Below, one piece after another: positions 28,840 to 38,106 of a stretch of DNA of 64,000 nt (the stretch's first letter is position 1; the number at the start of each line of letters is the position of its first letter). The stretch is taken from NCBI RefSeq assembly GCF_000832015.1, contig NZ_JXCJ01000001.1, forward strand, positions 2,947,900-3,011,899. Direction: 5' to 3'. A program made the position numbers and the translations under genes. The notes under the pieces were generated by a model. That model saw only the letters and a program-made list of their open reading frames with translations, made no database searches and was not told the DNA's origin. The stretch comes from Gilvimarinus agarilyticus (GTDB lineage Bacteria > Pseudomonadota > Gammaproteobacteria > Pseudomonadales > Cellvibrionaceae).

Positions 28840-29715
28840 TTAAATCAGTCCAGTTTCACGTAATGCGGTGCGAACCTGCTCGTGGTAAACCTCAGACAGC
28901 TCTGTCATCGGCAAGCGAATACCGGGGTTTATAATCCCCATTTCGGCCAGCGCCCATTTAACCGGAATCGGGTTGGCCTCAAGAAACATCGCACGGTGCA
29001 GCGACATTAAAGAGTCGTTAATCGTGCGGGCTTCGTCGGCTTTACCGGCGATAGCCAGCTCGCACATTTGTGCCAGCTTGCCGGGTATGACATTAGCTGT
29101 CACAGAAATATCCCCATGACCGCCCAACAACATCAATTCAACAGCGGTTTCATCGTCACCGGAGATTATTTTAAAACCATCCGGGGCCGCATCAATAATG
29201 GCTTTAGCGCGCACCATATCGCCTGTTGCTTCTTTGATACCAATAATATTGGGCAACTTCGCCAGCTCCAGCACCACATCGGGCTGCATATCCACCGCCG
29301 TGCGGCCAGGTACGTTGTACAGCAACTGGGGGATATCTACCGCCTTAGAGATAGCCTCGTAATGCAAGTACAAGCCCCGCTGGGTAGGCTTGTTGTAATA
29401 AGGCGTCACCAATAGGCAGGCGTCGGCACCAGCGTGCTTTGCGCCTTCGGTGAGCTCAATTGCCTCGGAGGTTGAGTTGGCACCAGTACCGGCAATAACA
29501 GGTATTTTACCGGCTACTTGTTTAACCACATGCTTAATTACCGCCAAATGCTCATCGACATTTAACGTAGCGGATTCGCCAGTGGTACCCACAGCGACAA
29601 TCGCGTGAGTGCCCTGCTCCAGATGCCAGTCCAACAGGCGGGATAGCGCGGGCCAGTCAACACTGTTATCGGGGTTCATGGGGGTTACCAAAGCAACCAT
29701 ACTGCCTTGAATCAT
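28840..29715 (-). CDS. dapA: 4-hydroxy-tetrahydrodipicolinate synthase
   Basis: DapA condenses pyruvate with aspartate semialdehyde, the first committed step to lysine and diaminopimelate. It is a TIM-barrel class I aldolase. The Schiff-base Lys161 is in GIKEATGD, Tyr133 in LLYNVPGR, the Thr44-Thr45 pair in VGTTGES, and Arg138 nearby. At 291 residues the length is normal. It is followed by bamC 18 bases on. Confidence 0.97.
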   Translation of the reverse strand: MIQGSMVALVTPMNPDNSVDWPALSRLLDWHLEQGTHAIVAVGTTGESATLNVDEHLAVIKHVVKQVAGKIPVIAGTGANSTSEAIELTEGAKHAGADACLLVTPYYNKPTQRGLYLHYEAISKAVDIPQLLYNVPGRTAVDMQPDVVLELAKLPNIIGIKEATGDMVRAKAIIDAAPDGFKIISGDDETAVELMLLGGHGDISVTANVIPGKLAQMCELAIAGKADEARTINDSLMSLHRAMFLEANPIPVKWALAEMGIINPGIRLPMTELSEVYHEQVRTALRETGLI

Positions 29716-29847
29716 AGGTTCTCCAACTCAGGGGTACACACAGGTGCGCTAGTGGCGCTCTACGTTTGGGGCGGACAGATCGCCACACAAACACACTGCG
29801 ATAAGCTCTGGCGACATGTTACGCACCGCCAGAGGCACACACAAGCG

Positions 29848-30906
29848 TCATTTTTTAAAGTCGAGCATTCGCTGCAACGGCTGCATGGCACGCTCTGCCA
29901 GAGCAGGATCGACAAAAATCTCGTTGTCGTCGCGCTCGAACACAGAGGCCAGATTATCCAGCGCATTAAGCGCCATCCACGGGCAATTGGCGCAGCTGCG
30001 GCAGGTGGCGCCACTGCCGGCAGTGGGCGCAACATGAAACACTTTTTCAGGGCAGCGCTGCTGCATCTTATAAAAGATACCCTGATCGGTCGCCACGATA
30101 AACTCGCGATTCGGCAGGGTTTCGGCGGCGTTAATCAGCTGCGAGGTCGAGCCAACCACATCGGCCAAATCAACCACCGATTGCGGCGACTCAGGGTGTA
30201 CCAGTACTGCCGCGTCAGGGTAGAGCGTCTTTAAGTCTTCTATGCCCTTGGCTTTAAACTCCTCGTGCACAATACAAGCGCCATCCCACAGCAGCACGTC
30301 GGCACCGGTTTGCTTTTGCACATAAGCCCCTAAATGCTTATCGGGGGCCCAGAGGATTTTCTCGCCCTGCTTATCGAGGTGATCGACAACATCCAGCGCA
30401 ATACTGGAGGTTACTACCCAATCAGCCCTGGCCTTAACCGCCGCCGAGGTATTGGCGTACACCACCACGGTGCGATCAGCGTGGGCATCACAAAACTCCG
30501 CAAACTCATCGGCGGGGCAGCCAATATCGAGCGAGCAAGTTGCTTCTAGCGTGGGCATCAGCACTCGCTTGTGAGGGGTAAGAATCTTTGCCGTTTCGCC
30601 CATAAACTTGACGCCCGCCACCACCAACGTAGAGGCGCTGTGCTCTTTACCAAAGCGCGCCATCTCCAGCGAGTCTGAGACGCAACCGCCGGTTTCTTCC
30701 GCCAGCTCCTGAATAACCGGGTCGGTGTAATAGTGGGCAACCAGCACCGCGTTGTGCTCGACGAGCAAACGTTTGATGCGAGTTTTGAGCTCTGCCTGCT
30801 GCTCTGGGGTCAATTCCGGCTCGGAGCTAATACCGGCTAAGTGGTCTTGCACCACTTTGCGGTCAGATGCCAGTGGCGGCACAGCGGAGATTGTATCTTG
30901 GGACAT
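29848..30906 (-). CDS. nadA: Quinolinate synthase A
   Basis: NadA condenses iminoaspartate with dihydroxyacetone phosphate to quinolinate in NAD biosynthesis, using a [4Fe-4S] cluster. Cluster-related cysteines are visible in ATCSLDIGC and in the C-terminal [19 protein letters not shown] and [10 protein letters not shown] belong to the substrate-binding core. The ATG at 30906 ([11 protein letters not shown]) is preferred; a GTG six codons upstream is also open. Length about 352 residues. Confidence 0.96.
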   Translation of the reverse strand: MSQDTISAVPPLASDRKVVQDHLAGISSEPELTPEQQAELKTRIKRLLVEHNAVLVAHYYTDPVIQELAEETGGCVSDSLEMARFGKEHSASTLVVAGVKFMGETAKILTPHKRVLMPTLEATCSLDIGCPADEFAEFCDAHADRTVVVYANTSAAVKARADWVVTSSIALDVVDHLDKQGEKILWAPDKHLGAYVQKQTGADVLLWDGACIVHEEFKAKGIEDLKTLYPDAAVLVHPESPQSVVDLADVVGSTSQLINAAETLPNREFIVATDQGIFYKMQQRCPEKVFHVAPTAGSGATCRSCANCPWMALNALDNLASVFERDDNEIFVDPALAERAMQPLQRMLDFKK

Positions 30907-31032
30907 ATTGAATACCACGGTCACACCCGTCGGTTGCGGGTTATAGCAAGGGCCTATGGCCTATAAAGCGCGCTATTCTACCATATCTGAGAAAAGGGAA
31001 TACCGACGCGACAAGCCGAAAACACTGCCAAT

Positions 31033-31066
31033 AAAAAAGGGCCAGAGGAAATCCTCTGGCCCTTTT
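31033..31066. terminator. Bidirectional terminator beyond the tRNA-Lys genes
   Basis: An 11-base-pair stem (GGGCCAGAGGA with TCCTCTGGCCC, loop AA) has T6 on the minus strand and T4 on the plus strand. It lies downstream of the leftward tRNA genes and upstream of nadA. Confidence 0.85.
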
Positions 31067-31070
31067 AATA

Positions 31071-31089
31071 TGGTGGGTCGTACTGGATT
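31071..31089 (-). pseudogene. Fragment of a tRNA-Lys 3' end
   Basis: These 19 bases are identical to the last 19 of the two tRNA-Lys genes, including CCA and the acceptor strand, and then the match stops. Between here and the first whole gene lies GC-rich filler with no tRNA structure. Likely a partial duplication or a recombination scar. Confidence 0.6.
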
Positions 31090-31203
31090 ATTCGGCTTCG
31101 CCTCACCCTGCGGGCCGTCGCCTCCGGCGACGTTGTCTCGCTATCGCTCGACTCGAACCGGTTCTCATCCAGTAGGCAACCGTTTTGCCCTTCGGGCGGT
31201 GTA

Positions 31204-31279
31204 TGGTGGGTCGTACTGGATTCGAACCAGTGACCAATTGGTTAAAAGCCAACTGCTCTACCAACTGAGCTAACGACCC
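31204..31279 (-). tRNA. tRNA-Lys (UUU)
   Basis: A 76-nucleotide gene with a seven-base acceptor stem starting GGGTCGT, the TAGCTCAGTTGGTAGAGCA D-arm, an anticodon loop CTTTTAA giving anticodon TTT, and GGTTCGAATCC in the T-arm. CCA is encoded. It is identical to the second copy upstream. Confidence 0.98.
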
Positions 31280-31367
31280 AAAACTGTTACTTGCAGCGCT
31301 ACAGCGCTTTTTTATTGTCGCACTGGCTTAAAAACACCCAGCAGACACGCCCTTGTGGGCTTGAATA

Positions 31368-31443
31368 TGGTGGGTCGTACTGGATTCGAACCAGTGACCA
31401 ATTGGTTAAAAGCCAACTGCTCTACCAACTGAGCTAACGACCC
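31368..31443 (-). tRNA. tRNA-Lys (UUU), second copy
   Basis: Same 76 nucleotides as the gene at 31204, with encoded CCA and anticodon TTT. The two copies are 88 bases apart in the same direction and probably form one transcript that ends at the terminator near 31050. Confidence 0.98.
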
Positions 31444-31617
31444 ATTTTACGGCGCGTAAGTGTTTTGGCAGACGGCCAAAACGTTGCTGCTATCGCCCTA
31501 AAAGAGGCGCACATAATAATGATTTGATCAGAAAAAACAAGCGGTTTTTTGCAATAGTTTAGTAATAAATGGTAATTGATCAATAACTTACCAGCCTAGC
31601 CGAAAAAAACACCGCCT

Positions 31618-32292
31618 CTACTGATACCTGGTGGGGTCTGCCACATTTGCCGCCGCAAAGCCCGCCCGACGCAACCGGCAGCTATCGCAGCCGCCGCAGG
31701 CGCGCCCGTCGTCATCCGCCTGATAACAAGACACCGTCAAGCCGTAATCCACACCCAAGGCCACCCCCTGCTGGACAATTTCGGCCTTACTGAGGTCGAT
31801 CAAAGGAGTGCGAATACGCAGTGTATGCCCTTCCGTACCAGCTCGGGTTGCCAGGTTTGCCATGGTTTCGTAGGCGGCAATGTAGTCGGGGCGGCAATCC
31901 GGGTAGCCCGAGTAATCCACCGCGTTTACGCCAATAAAAATATCGTCGGCCTCCAGCACCTCGGCCCAGCCCAATGCAATCGACAAAAACACCGTATTAC
32001 GTGCCGGCACGTAAGTGACGGGCACCCCCTGAGTTTGCTCTTGCGGTACATCAATCGTGGTGTCAGTTAATGCCGAGCCGCCAATGGCCCCTAAATCCAG
32101 CTTGATGACTTTGTGCTCCACACTTCCAAGCGCCCGAGCCACCCGCTCGGCGGCCACTAACTCGGCGCGCATACGCTGGCCGTAATCAAAACTAATGCTG
32201 TAACACGCAAACCCCTCGTCCCGGGCGATAGCCAGCGCGGTGGTCGAATCCAAACCACCGGACGCTAACACAACGGCTTTTTTCTGGCTCAT
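31618..32292 (-). CDS. queC: 7-cyano-7-deazaguanine synthase
   Basis: QueC uses ATP and ammonia to turn 7-carboxy-7-deazaguanine into preQ0 in the queuosine tRNA-modification pathway. The PP-loop SGGLDS is at residues 11-16. Zinc-binding cysteines lie at the C-terminus (CGGCDSC preceded by [12 protein letters not shown]). The start at 32292 gives [11 protein letters not shown]; the frame runs five codons further. It follows queE, which makes its substrate. Confidence 0.97.
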   Translation of the reverse strand: MSQKKAVVLASGGLDSTTALAIARDEGFACYSISFDYGQRMRAELVAAERVARALGSVEHKVIKLDLGAIGGSALTDTTIDVPQEQTQGVPVTYVPARNTVFLSIALGWAEVLEADDIFIGVNAVDYSGYPDCRPDYIAAYETMANLATRAGTEGHTLRIRTPLIDLSKAEIVQQGVALGVDYGLTVSCYQADDDGRACGGCDSCRLRRAGFAAANVADPTRYQ

Positions 32293-32322
32293 GTCATACT
32301 TTCTCAATCTGTTGGCAAAAAT

Positions 32323-32973
32323 TTAATGGCCTGGACTGTCATCCCACAGCAGCTTATGCAGCTGTAGCTGATAACGCACGGGCAAATTATCGGCCACAAT
32401 CCACTCGGCCAACTCACGCTCATCCACCTGGCCGAAGCTTGGCGACATCAAAACATCATCAACCCGCTCGGCCAATTGCCGCTCATCAATTTTGAGTCGC
32501 GCCCAGTCGTAATCGTCACGGGAGCAAATCACAAATTTAATTTGATCGCTCGACTTTAACGTCGCGAGATTCTCCCACAGGTTGCGGTGCGACTCACCCG
32601 AGCCCGGCGTTTTTAAGTCCATTACTTTAACGACACGCTCATCCACAGGCTCCAGAGACATCGCCCCGCTGGTTTCCAGCGAAACCCGGTAACCGGCATC
32701 ACAAAGCGCGGTTAACAGCTCTGGGCAGGTACGCTGCGCCATAGGCTCTCCACCGGTCACACAGACGTAGCGCGGCTTGTAACTGGCAACCTGTTCAAGC
32801 ACAGCGGCGATACTCATCCGCTCGCCGCCATAGAAGGCGTACTCGCTGTCACAGTACTGACATCGAAGCGGGCAACCCGTTAAACGCACAAATACAGTGG
32901 GCCGCCCAGAGGTATTCGACTCCCCCTGCAGCGAGTAAAAGATTTCAGTAATTTTAACGGTTGCTGCATTCAT
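32323..32973 (-). CDS. queE: 7-carboxy-7-deazaguanine synthase
   Basis: QueE is a radical SAM enzyme of the queuosine pathway that contracts the pterin ring. The cluster cysteines are Cys34, Cys38 and Cys41 in GCPLRCQYC, the CxxxCxxC form. CVTGGEPMAQ is the SAM-binding GGEP motif. At 216 residues it is the E. coli-like size. It lies 30 bases upstream of queC in the same direction and is likely cotranscribed. Confidence 0.95.
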   Translation of the reverse strand: MNAATVKITEIFYSLQGESNTSGRPTVFVRLTGCPLRCQYCDSEYAFYGGERMSIAAVLEQVASYKPRYVCVTGGEPMAQRTCPELLTALCDAGYRVSLETSGAMSLEPVDERVVKVMDLKTPGSGESHRNLWENLATLKSSDQIKFVICSRDDYDWARLKIDERQLAERVDDVLMSPSFGQVDERELAEWIVADNLPVRYQLQLHKLLWDDSPGH

Positions 32974-33049
32974 AAAGTGATCTGCTTGGCGCCGGGCGCC
33001 GGGAACTGATATTCTAAGCGGCTATGCGACAACTGCCGCAGGACCATTG

Positions 33050-33376
33050 ATGAAGCCGGCCAAATCCAAAAAGGAACAACGCCAAGAACTGGACGCGCAG
33101 ATGCGCGAATATCTTGAGCACGGCGGCGCCATTAACGAAGTGCCGCGTGGTATCTCGGGGCGTACCGATAACCGCCAACCCCTACCCCATGTATTTGATA
33201 AAAAGGCCGAATCCGACACTCGCACACCGGTATCTGAGGAGATCGCGGCGATTGAAGAGCGGCGCAAGCCTAAGCCCCCAGAGCGGCTGGCACAACCTAA
33301 AAAGCACACCCGCGCACGTAAAAAAATCATTTACGACGAGTTTGGCGAGCCACTGCGCTGGGAGTGGGAAAGCTAA
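33050..33376 (+). CDS. Small charged protein of unknown function
   Basis: A 108-residue hydrophilic protein rich in Lys, Arg and Glu, beginning MKPAKSKKEQRQELDAQMRE. It has a YLEHGGAINEVPRGISG stretch, a GG-I-VP-G pattern seen in some short gammaproteobacterial proteins, and ends in an aromatic/acidic tail (DEFGEPLRWEWES). No membrane segment or catalytic motif is seen. The ATG has AGGA six bases upstream; a TTG one codon earlier is less likely. A nucleic-acid or polymerase partner is possible from composition, but this is only inference. Confidence 0.7.
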   Translation: MKPAKSKKEQRQELDAQMREYLEHGGAINEVPRGISGRTDNRQPLPHVFDKKAESDTRTPVSEEIAAIEERRKPKPPERLAQPKKHTRARKKIIYDEFGEPLRWEWES

Positions 33377-33399
33377 CCACCCCAGCCCGAGGTAAAAAC

Positions 33400-34503
33400 T
33401 TAGTCGATTAACCCGTAGTCATTACGCAACACATCGATGATCTCCTGCTTAGGATTATCACTTAACACAATGGCCTCACCGGTAATTTTTTCAGCGATGT
33501 TGCGATAGGTTTCCGACACCTGCATCAATACCGACTCGGGCAGCGCATTGTCTTTAGCCAGCACCTGACGCTCTGGCATACGATCTTTGTTCAGCAGAAT
33601 ATCCGGGTCGGGAAAGTAATTTAACAGTAACTGGCGGAACGCTTCTTTCGATTTCTCAACCACATTGCCTTCACGGTAGCAAGGGCCATCCCATATACGC
33701 GATGAGTCGGGTGTGCCCACCTCATCCATATAAATCAATTTCTCGTTACCGGCGGCGTCGGTCACATAGCCAAACTCAAATTTGGTATCGACAAAGATTT
33801 GATCCAGCTCGGCCAGTGCCGCACTGATCACACCAAAGCCCTCTTTTAACAAGCGCTCGTAGCACTCCACATCACCTAGGCTTGTAAAATTAAAGGCCGC
33901 GTAATTCGCCTCGATATCCGCGCGGGTAATGTTTACATCGTCCGCCTCAGGCACACCGGGGATACCCTTAAGAATACCTTTAGTCGAGGGGGTAATTAAC
34001 AGCTCGGGCAGCTTTTGGTCTTTTTCGAGGCCATCGGGAAGTTCGATACCACAAAACTCACGCCCCCCTTTGGCGTAATCACGCCACATAGAGCCGGTAA
34101 TGTACTGTCGGCAAATGGCCTCGATCATCACCGGGCGAGCCTTCTGCACAATCCACACAAAGGGGTGAGGAATATCCAGGATGTGGCTATCGGCTAACCC
34201 CTGCTCCCGAAACAACCGAAACCAGTGGTTAGAAATAGCGTTAAGCGCCGCGCCTTTTCCCGGCACGCCTTGCATGCCGCCCTCACCGTGCCAAATGCAG
34301 TCAAACGCCGAGATCCGATCACTGATCACCATAATCGCCAGCGGCGCATCGGCGGCAACATCGTAGCCTTTCTCGGCGATTAAGCGCCGGCTATCGGCCT
34401 CGGTGAGCCAATACACACTACGCACCTTACCACTGTGAACCGGCTGTTCGGTACGGATTGGTAAATCGTTATTTACGGCAATTACCCTGTCTGCCAGACT
34501 CAT
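33400..34503 (-). CDS. purC: SAICAR synthetase (phosphoribosylaminoimidazole-succinocarboxamide synthase)
   Basis: PurC joins CAIR and aspartate using ATP in purine biosynthesis. HSGKVRSVY is the start of the ATP-binding region, and [30 protein letters not shown] and [11 protein letters not shown] are core motifs. This is the long form of about 367 residues, unlike the 237-residue E. coli form. The start at 34503 ([12 protein letters not shown]) has AAGGG nine bases upstream. It converges on the small charged-protein gene. Confidence 0.95.
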   Translation of the reverse strand: MSLADRVIAVNNDLPIRTEQPVHSGKVRSVYWLTEADSRRLIAEKGYDVAADAPLAIMVISDRISAFDCIWHGEGGMQGVPGKGAALNAISNHWFRLFREQGLADSHILDIPHPFVWIVQKARPVMIEAICRQYITGSMWRDYAKGGREFCGIELPDGLEKDQKLPELLITPSTKGILKGIPGVPEADDVNITRADIEANYAAFNFTSLGDVECYERLLKEGFGVISAALAELDQIFVDTKFEFGYVTDAAGNEKLIYMDEVGTPDSSRIWDGPCYREGNVVEKSKEAFRQLLLNYFPDPDILLNKDRMPERQVLAKDNALPESVLMQVSETYRNIAEKITGEAIVLSDNPKQEIIDVLRNDYGLID

Positions 34504-34659
34504 AAGCCAAGCCCTTTCGTTGAGCATAGTTAGGGAGGAGAAAAACCGGCGATATTAGCAGATTAGCGTACAAGAGGCACGCTTTTGCCGTAAACGACAC
34601 GTTAACAGCGCCGGTGGCCGCCCCGAGAGGCAGCCACTATATAAACAGCCCAATTGGCG

Positions 34660-35613
34660 TTAGAGCCAATCCTTCCACTTGAAGTACCATAGCGGCGCAA
34701 TCGCCGACACCAACATGATCGCGGTACCCGTGATATACCCCCACTCCCAGTGTAAACCTGGAATAAACTCAAAGTTCATCCCATAAAAACTGGCTACCAC
34801 TGTGGGCGGTAGAAAAATCACCGCGGCAATCGAGAAGGTTTTGATAATCTGGTTTTGTTCGATATTGATAAAGCCCTGGGTGGAGTCCATCAAAAAGTTA
34901 ATTTTGTCAAACAAAAACGCCGTATGAGACATGAGCGTATCCACATCGCGCTTAATCTCGCGGGCCGTTTCTTGCAGCTCAAAATGCTCCCGCAGATGGC
35001 GCTGCAAAAAAGAAATCGAACGCTGCGTGTCCATTAGGCACAAACGAATTTTACCGTTGCTGTCCTCAAGCTTTGCCAGACGATCAATCGCATCTTCCAG
35101 GTCAGCGTCGTCATCCTCCAGCACCGTGTGACTGACGTCTTCGAGCTTCCGGTGAATATCCTCAAGCACATCGGCGAGATTTTCGACTTTTTGCTCAAAC
35201 ATGGTAATCAGCAAATCTTGCGGCGAATGTGCCTGCACCTGGCCACGTCTGGCGCGCATGCGCAACAACCGAAAGTCAGCCAGCTCGCCATCACGCAACG
35301 TGATCAGTCGCTTATCCTGTAAAATAAAAGCGACCGTGGTGGTGGAGTGCCTCCCCTCGGTGGGCGACAAAAACAATGAGTGAACGTGGATGCCAGCGTT
35401 ATCCTGAAAGTAACGCGCCGAAAACTCAATTTCCTCAACGTCGTCCGACTCAGGCAACTCGGCCCGCAAAAAAGTGTTTAGCTCTTCACGCTCTTCATCC
35501 GTGGGCTCTGCCGCATCAATCCAAACGGCCTCGGCCATTGCCGCCCGAACGTTTTCTGGGTCGACGTTTTGATCCCGTAACTTTGCGCCCTGAATATCGA
35601 ACATTCTTAGCAT
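34660..35613 (-). CDS. corA: CorA family magnesium/cobalt transporter
   Basis: A 317-residue pentameric divalent-cation channel. The signature YGMN is present in FYGMNFEFIPG between the two C-terminal membrane helices. The large N-terminal cytoplasmic domain (about residues 1-250) has the acidic, helical character expected of CorA (for example LEDIHRKLEDVSH). The ATG has GGAG eight bases upstream. The ion is Mg2+ by default; Ni2+ or Co2+ use cannot be excluded. Confidence 0.93.
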   Translation of the reverse strand: MLRMFDIQGAKLRDQNVDPENVRAAMAEAVWIDAAEPTDEEREELNTFLRAELPESDDVEEIEFSARYFQDNAGIHVHSLFLSPTEGRHSTTTVAFILQDKRLITLRDGELADFRLLRMRARRGQVQAHSPQDLLITMFEQKVENLADVLEDIHRKLEDVSHTVLEDDDADLEDAIDRLAKLEDSNGKIRLCLMDTQRSISFLQRHLREHFELQETAREIKRDVDTLMSHTAFLFDKINFLMDSTQGFINIEQNQIIKTFSIAAVIFLPPTVVASFYGMNFEFIPGLHWEWGYITGTAIMLVSAIAPLWYFKWKDWL

Positions 35614-35662
35614 GCTTCACACTCCATCCGTCTGACCCAATCAGTGTACCCTGTTACCAGGC

Positions 35663-36622
35663 TTATTGCTTACTACGAGACTTCTTTCGACGGGGCGCAT
35701 AAGGCGCGGCCTCCCCCTCCGGCCGGGTTTTAAAGCGGCGGTGCACCCACAGGTACTGCTCGGGGTGACGGCGCACAACCGACTCCACCACCGCATTCAC
35801 GGCGCTGGCATCGGCCACGTCATCACCACTGGGAAAGTTCTCCAGCGGCTCTTTTAACTCGACGTGATACACGCCTTGTTCGTCCCGATAATGCTCGAAG
35901 GGCACTACGGCCGCCCGCCCCATTTGCGCCATCCGCGCGGTCGCCGTGACAGTGGCCGCCTGGATACCAAAAAACGGTGCAAACACCGTGTTTTGTACAC
36001 CATAATCCTGGTCTGGCGCATACCAGATACGGTGCCCCTTGCGTAAATTTTTAACGAGCTGGCGCACCTCATCGCGCGGGATGGTAACCCCCGAGTAAGT
36101 CTCGCGGGCACGGGCCATAGCCGCCGCCAACAAAGGGTTACGATCCACCCGGTAAATCATGTCACACTCGATATTCAGGCCCATAATCCGGCCCGCCACA
36201 TCCAGCGTGGAGTAATGCCCCCCCAACAATAAAACGCCTCGCCCTTCGTTTTGCAGGCGATGCAAAATATCCAGCCCCTTGAGGGTATAGCGGTTTTCAA
36301 ATTTTCGGTCGGGCCCCCACAAAGCGATGGCGGTCTCGACAAAACTTAGCCCAACGTTGCGTAAAATTTCGCGTACCAGCCGATCCTGCCGGGCCTCAGA
36401 CAGCTCGGGAAAACACAGTTTTACATTGACTCGGGCGATTTCACGGCGTGAGCCGGCCAGATGAAACAGCAAAGCACCCAACCACTCACCCAGCTTGCGC
36501 GATACCGCCCAAGGCAAGTGCGCCACTAACACAAATAAACCCAGCGCCAACCAGGTAACCCAGTACCGAGGGTGGCCGTATCCTTTTAAACTTGTGCGCG
36601 CATCGTACGCTTTTTGCGTCAT
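35663..36622 (-). CDS. lpxL: Lipid A biosynthesis acyltransferase, LpxL/HtrB family
   Basis: An inner-membrane enzyme that adds a secondary acyl chain (probably lauroyl) to Kdo2-lipid IVA. One N-terminal membrane anchor is at about residues 22-38. The catalytic HX4D motif is His136-Asp141 in GGHYSTLD. RNPLLAAAMARARETY and DQDYGVQNTVFAPFFG match the family's conserved acyl-acceptor regions. The LpxL/LpxM/LpxP choice is not settled by the sequence; LpxL-like is favoured. The C-terminus is basic. Confidence 0.88.
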   Translation of the reverse strand: MTQKAYDARTSLKGYGHPRYWVTWLALGLFVLVAHLPWAVSRKLGEWLGALLFHLAGSRREIARVNVKLCFPELSEARQDRLVREILRNVGLSFVETAIALWGPDRKFENRYTLKGLDILHRLQNEGRGVLLLGGHYSTLDVAGRIMGLNIECDMIYRVDRNPLLAAAMARARETYSGVTIPRDEVRQLVKNLRKGHRIWYAPDQDYGVQNTVFAPFFGIQAATVTATARMAQMGRAAVVPFEHYRDEQGVYHVELKEPLENFPSGDDVADASAVNAVVESVVRRHPEQYLWVHRRFKTRPEGEAAPYAPRRKKSRSKQ

Positions 36623-36809
36623 CGCTTAATCACCCTATCGCGGCTTATCCGCAACCGTTAATATAAAGCCATAATATTGTGGCGCGATTATAACAAGAGC
36701 CATCACATCTTGTGATTAATCTATTGCAATCTGTTAGGGTATTTCACCACACAGTTGCACCACCCCAAACGACCTCAACAATTCACAACAACAGCAACGA
36801 GACCTCACC

Positions 36810-37160
36810 TTGGACCCCAAAGCCGACAAACGACTGACCGAGCTTAGCGCCCGACTCGACAAAACTCACGCCGAAATGACGCGCAAGCTTGATGAGCTAT
36901 ACCGCCTGAGGGAGGCCTCCGAGGGCGAGCAGTGGCGAGAATACGAAGCACAAATTCGCGCGCTAAAAGAACAAGAGATTCGCTTACTCAAATCCAAAAA
37001 CACCGCCTGGATGGCACACTGGCTCCGTACAGATGGCGAAGTGGAAGTGGTAGAAGCACCGCATCGGACATTGGGTATAATACTGATCGGGCTCAGCGTG
37101 GTGGGGGCAATCGGGCTCGGCTTGCTGTGGTGGTACCTGCAAAGCACAGGAAAGTTGTAA
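36810..37160 (+). CDS. Coiled-coil protein with C-terminal membrane anchor, unknown
   Basis: A 116-residue protein with a charged heptad-rich coiled coil over about residues 5-70 (LTELSARLDKTHAEMTRKLDEL) and one membrane segment near the C-terminus (about 88-110). The start TTG is preceded by GAGA only, so the start is tentative; the next Met is within the coil. I do not recognise the family. It stands alone, divergent from the lpxL gene. Confidence 0.55.
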   Translation: MDPKADKRLTELSARLDKTHAEMTRKLDELYRLREASEGEQWREYEAQIRALKEQEIRLLKSKNTAWMAHWLRTDGEVEVVEAPHRTLGIILIGLSVVGAIGLGLLWWYLQSTGKL

Positions 37161-37203
37161 CAACGCGAAAAGAGCGAGAGTTAGGTAGAGACTATAAAAC
37201 GTG

Positions 37204-37242
37204 GGCGCCGGAAGCGAGACCTAATAAGGCGCTGGAAGCGAG
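37204..37242. repeat. Two near-identical GGCGCCGGAAGCGAG copies
   Basis: GGCGC(C/T)GGAAGCGAG occurs at 37204-37218 and 37228-37242, 14 of 15 bases identical, period 24. A further GCAAGCGAG follows a short distance on, within a GGGGCAG/CTGCCC hairpin that could end the grxD transcript. It is intergenic. Confidence 0.5.
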
Positions 37243-37301
37243 GGGTATAAAAAGAAATGGGCAGCCCCCGCAAGCGAGAACTGCCCCAACAGGAGCATGA
37301 A

Positions 37302-37643
37302 TCAATCTGAAGAATCGGCGGGTACTGCGGCGTCAATTAACGCTTGAAGTTCACCATTCTCATACATCTCGGCTACGATATCGCAACCGCCTACCAACTC
37401 GCCCTTTACCCACAACTGCGGGTAAGTTGGCCAATTGGCGTACTGCTTCAGAGCCTCGCGAAGTTCTTGGTTTGCCAAGATATCCACGTATGCAAAGCGT
37501 TTACCGCACCCCATTACCGCTTGCGAGGTGCGCTGTGAAAACCCACACTGAGGGGCGTTTGGCGAGCCCTTCATATACAAAATAACCGGGTTTTCAGAAA
37601 GCTGCTGTTTGATGGTATCCAGTACATCCATAATGCTAATCAT
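37302..37643 (-). CDS. grxD: Monothiol glutaredoxin GrxD
   Basis: Monothiol glutaredoxins carry and deliver [2Fe-2S] clusters. The CGFS active site is in NAPQCGFSQRT (Cys33 in the numbering used). WPTYPQLWVKGELVGGCDI is the conserved glutathione-binding second half. At 113 residues (109 from the second Met at 37631) the size is typical. The start choice between these two Met codons is not settled by the Shine-Dalgarno context. Confidence 0.96.
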   Translation of the reverse strand: MISIMDVLDTIKQQLSENPVILYMKGSPNAPQCGFSQRTSQAVMGCGKRFAYVDILANQELREALKQYANWPTYPQLWVKGELVGGCDIVAEMYENGELQALIDAAVPADSSD

Positions 37644-38106
37644 TGCCTCATTTAGATCTGTCCGCGGTACACATAACCCGCCGGACTGGGTGGATAGTGA
37701 AGGTGTCCCGAGCGCCTAAGGTGGTAATGCTCACCACGCTACACCCAGAGCCTTCAAAATCGAGATAAACCGAAATTTAGTACAGCCAGATAATGGTTCG
37801 AGCCGGCCATTCTACCGCAGTGCGGTATTCGATCCAAATACACCTGACGCTAACGCCTCAGATCTAAGCAGCCTAGCATGAACAAAACCAAGGCTGGCGG
37901 CAGCAACACATCGACTAACAGGGAGGGAAACTGACAAAGCTCAATACAGCAAACCCACCAAACAGAGGCCTATCATAACTCAAGTCGCAGGTAAATGGGA
38001 TCCCAAAGAGGTAACAATTTGCCACTTTATGGTTAATTTACCGCTTTTTACTGATTAAAAATGCCACTTTATCGGGCGCCGAACAAAAACCAATTCAGTG
38101 ACAGCG
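37644..38106. other. 463-base intergenic region with hairpins and IS21-like repeats
   Basis: No convincing gene. It lies upstream of grxD and downstream of the TonB receptor. It holds a GTGGT/ACCAC hairpin near 37715-37740, a perfect TACCGCA-G-TGCGGTA palindrome at 37813-37827, and TGCCACTTTAT twice near the right end. The grxD promoter should be here. Confidence 0.6.
38020..38072. repeat. IS21-like terminal repeats, possible insertion-sequence remnant
   Basis: TGCCACTTTAT occurs at 38020-38030 and 38062-38072. On the minus strand this reads ATAAAGTGGCA, a word I associate with the multiple terminal repeats of IS21-family elements. No istA or istB gene is near, so at most a decayed end is left. 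Confidence 0.35.

Noticed and set aside
30956-31273. Open frame across the tRNA-Lys region ending in a GGSYWIRTSDQ-like peptide
   Set aside because: It is the tRNA gene read through its other strand; this peptide is a known artefact of translated tRNA genes.
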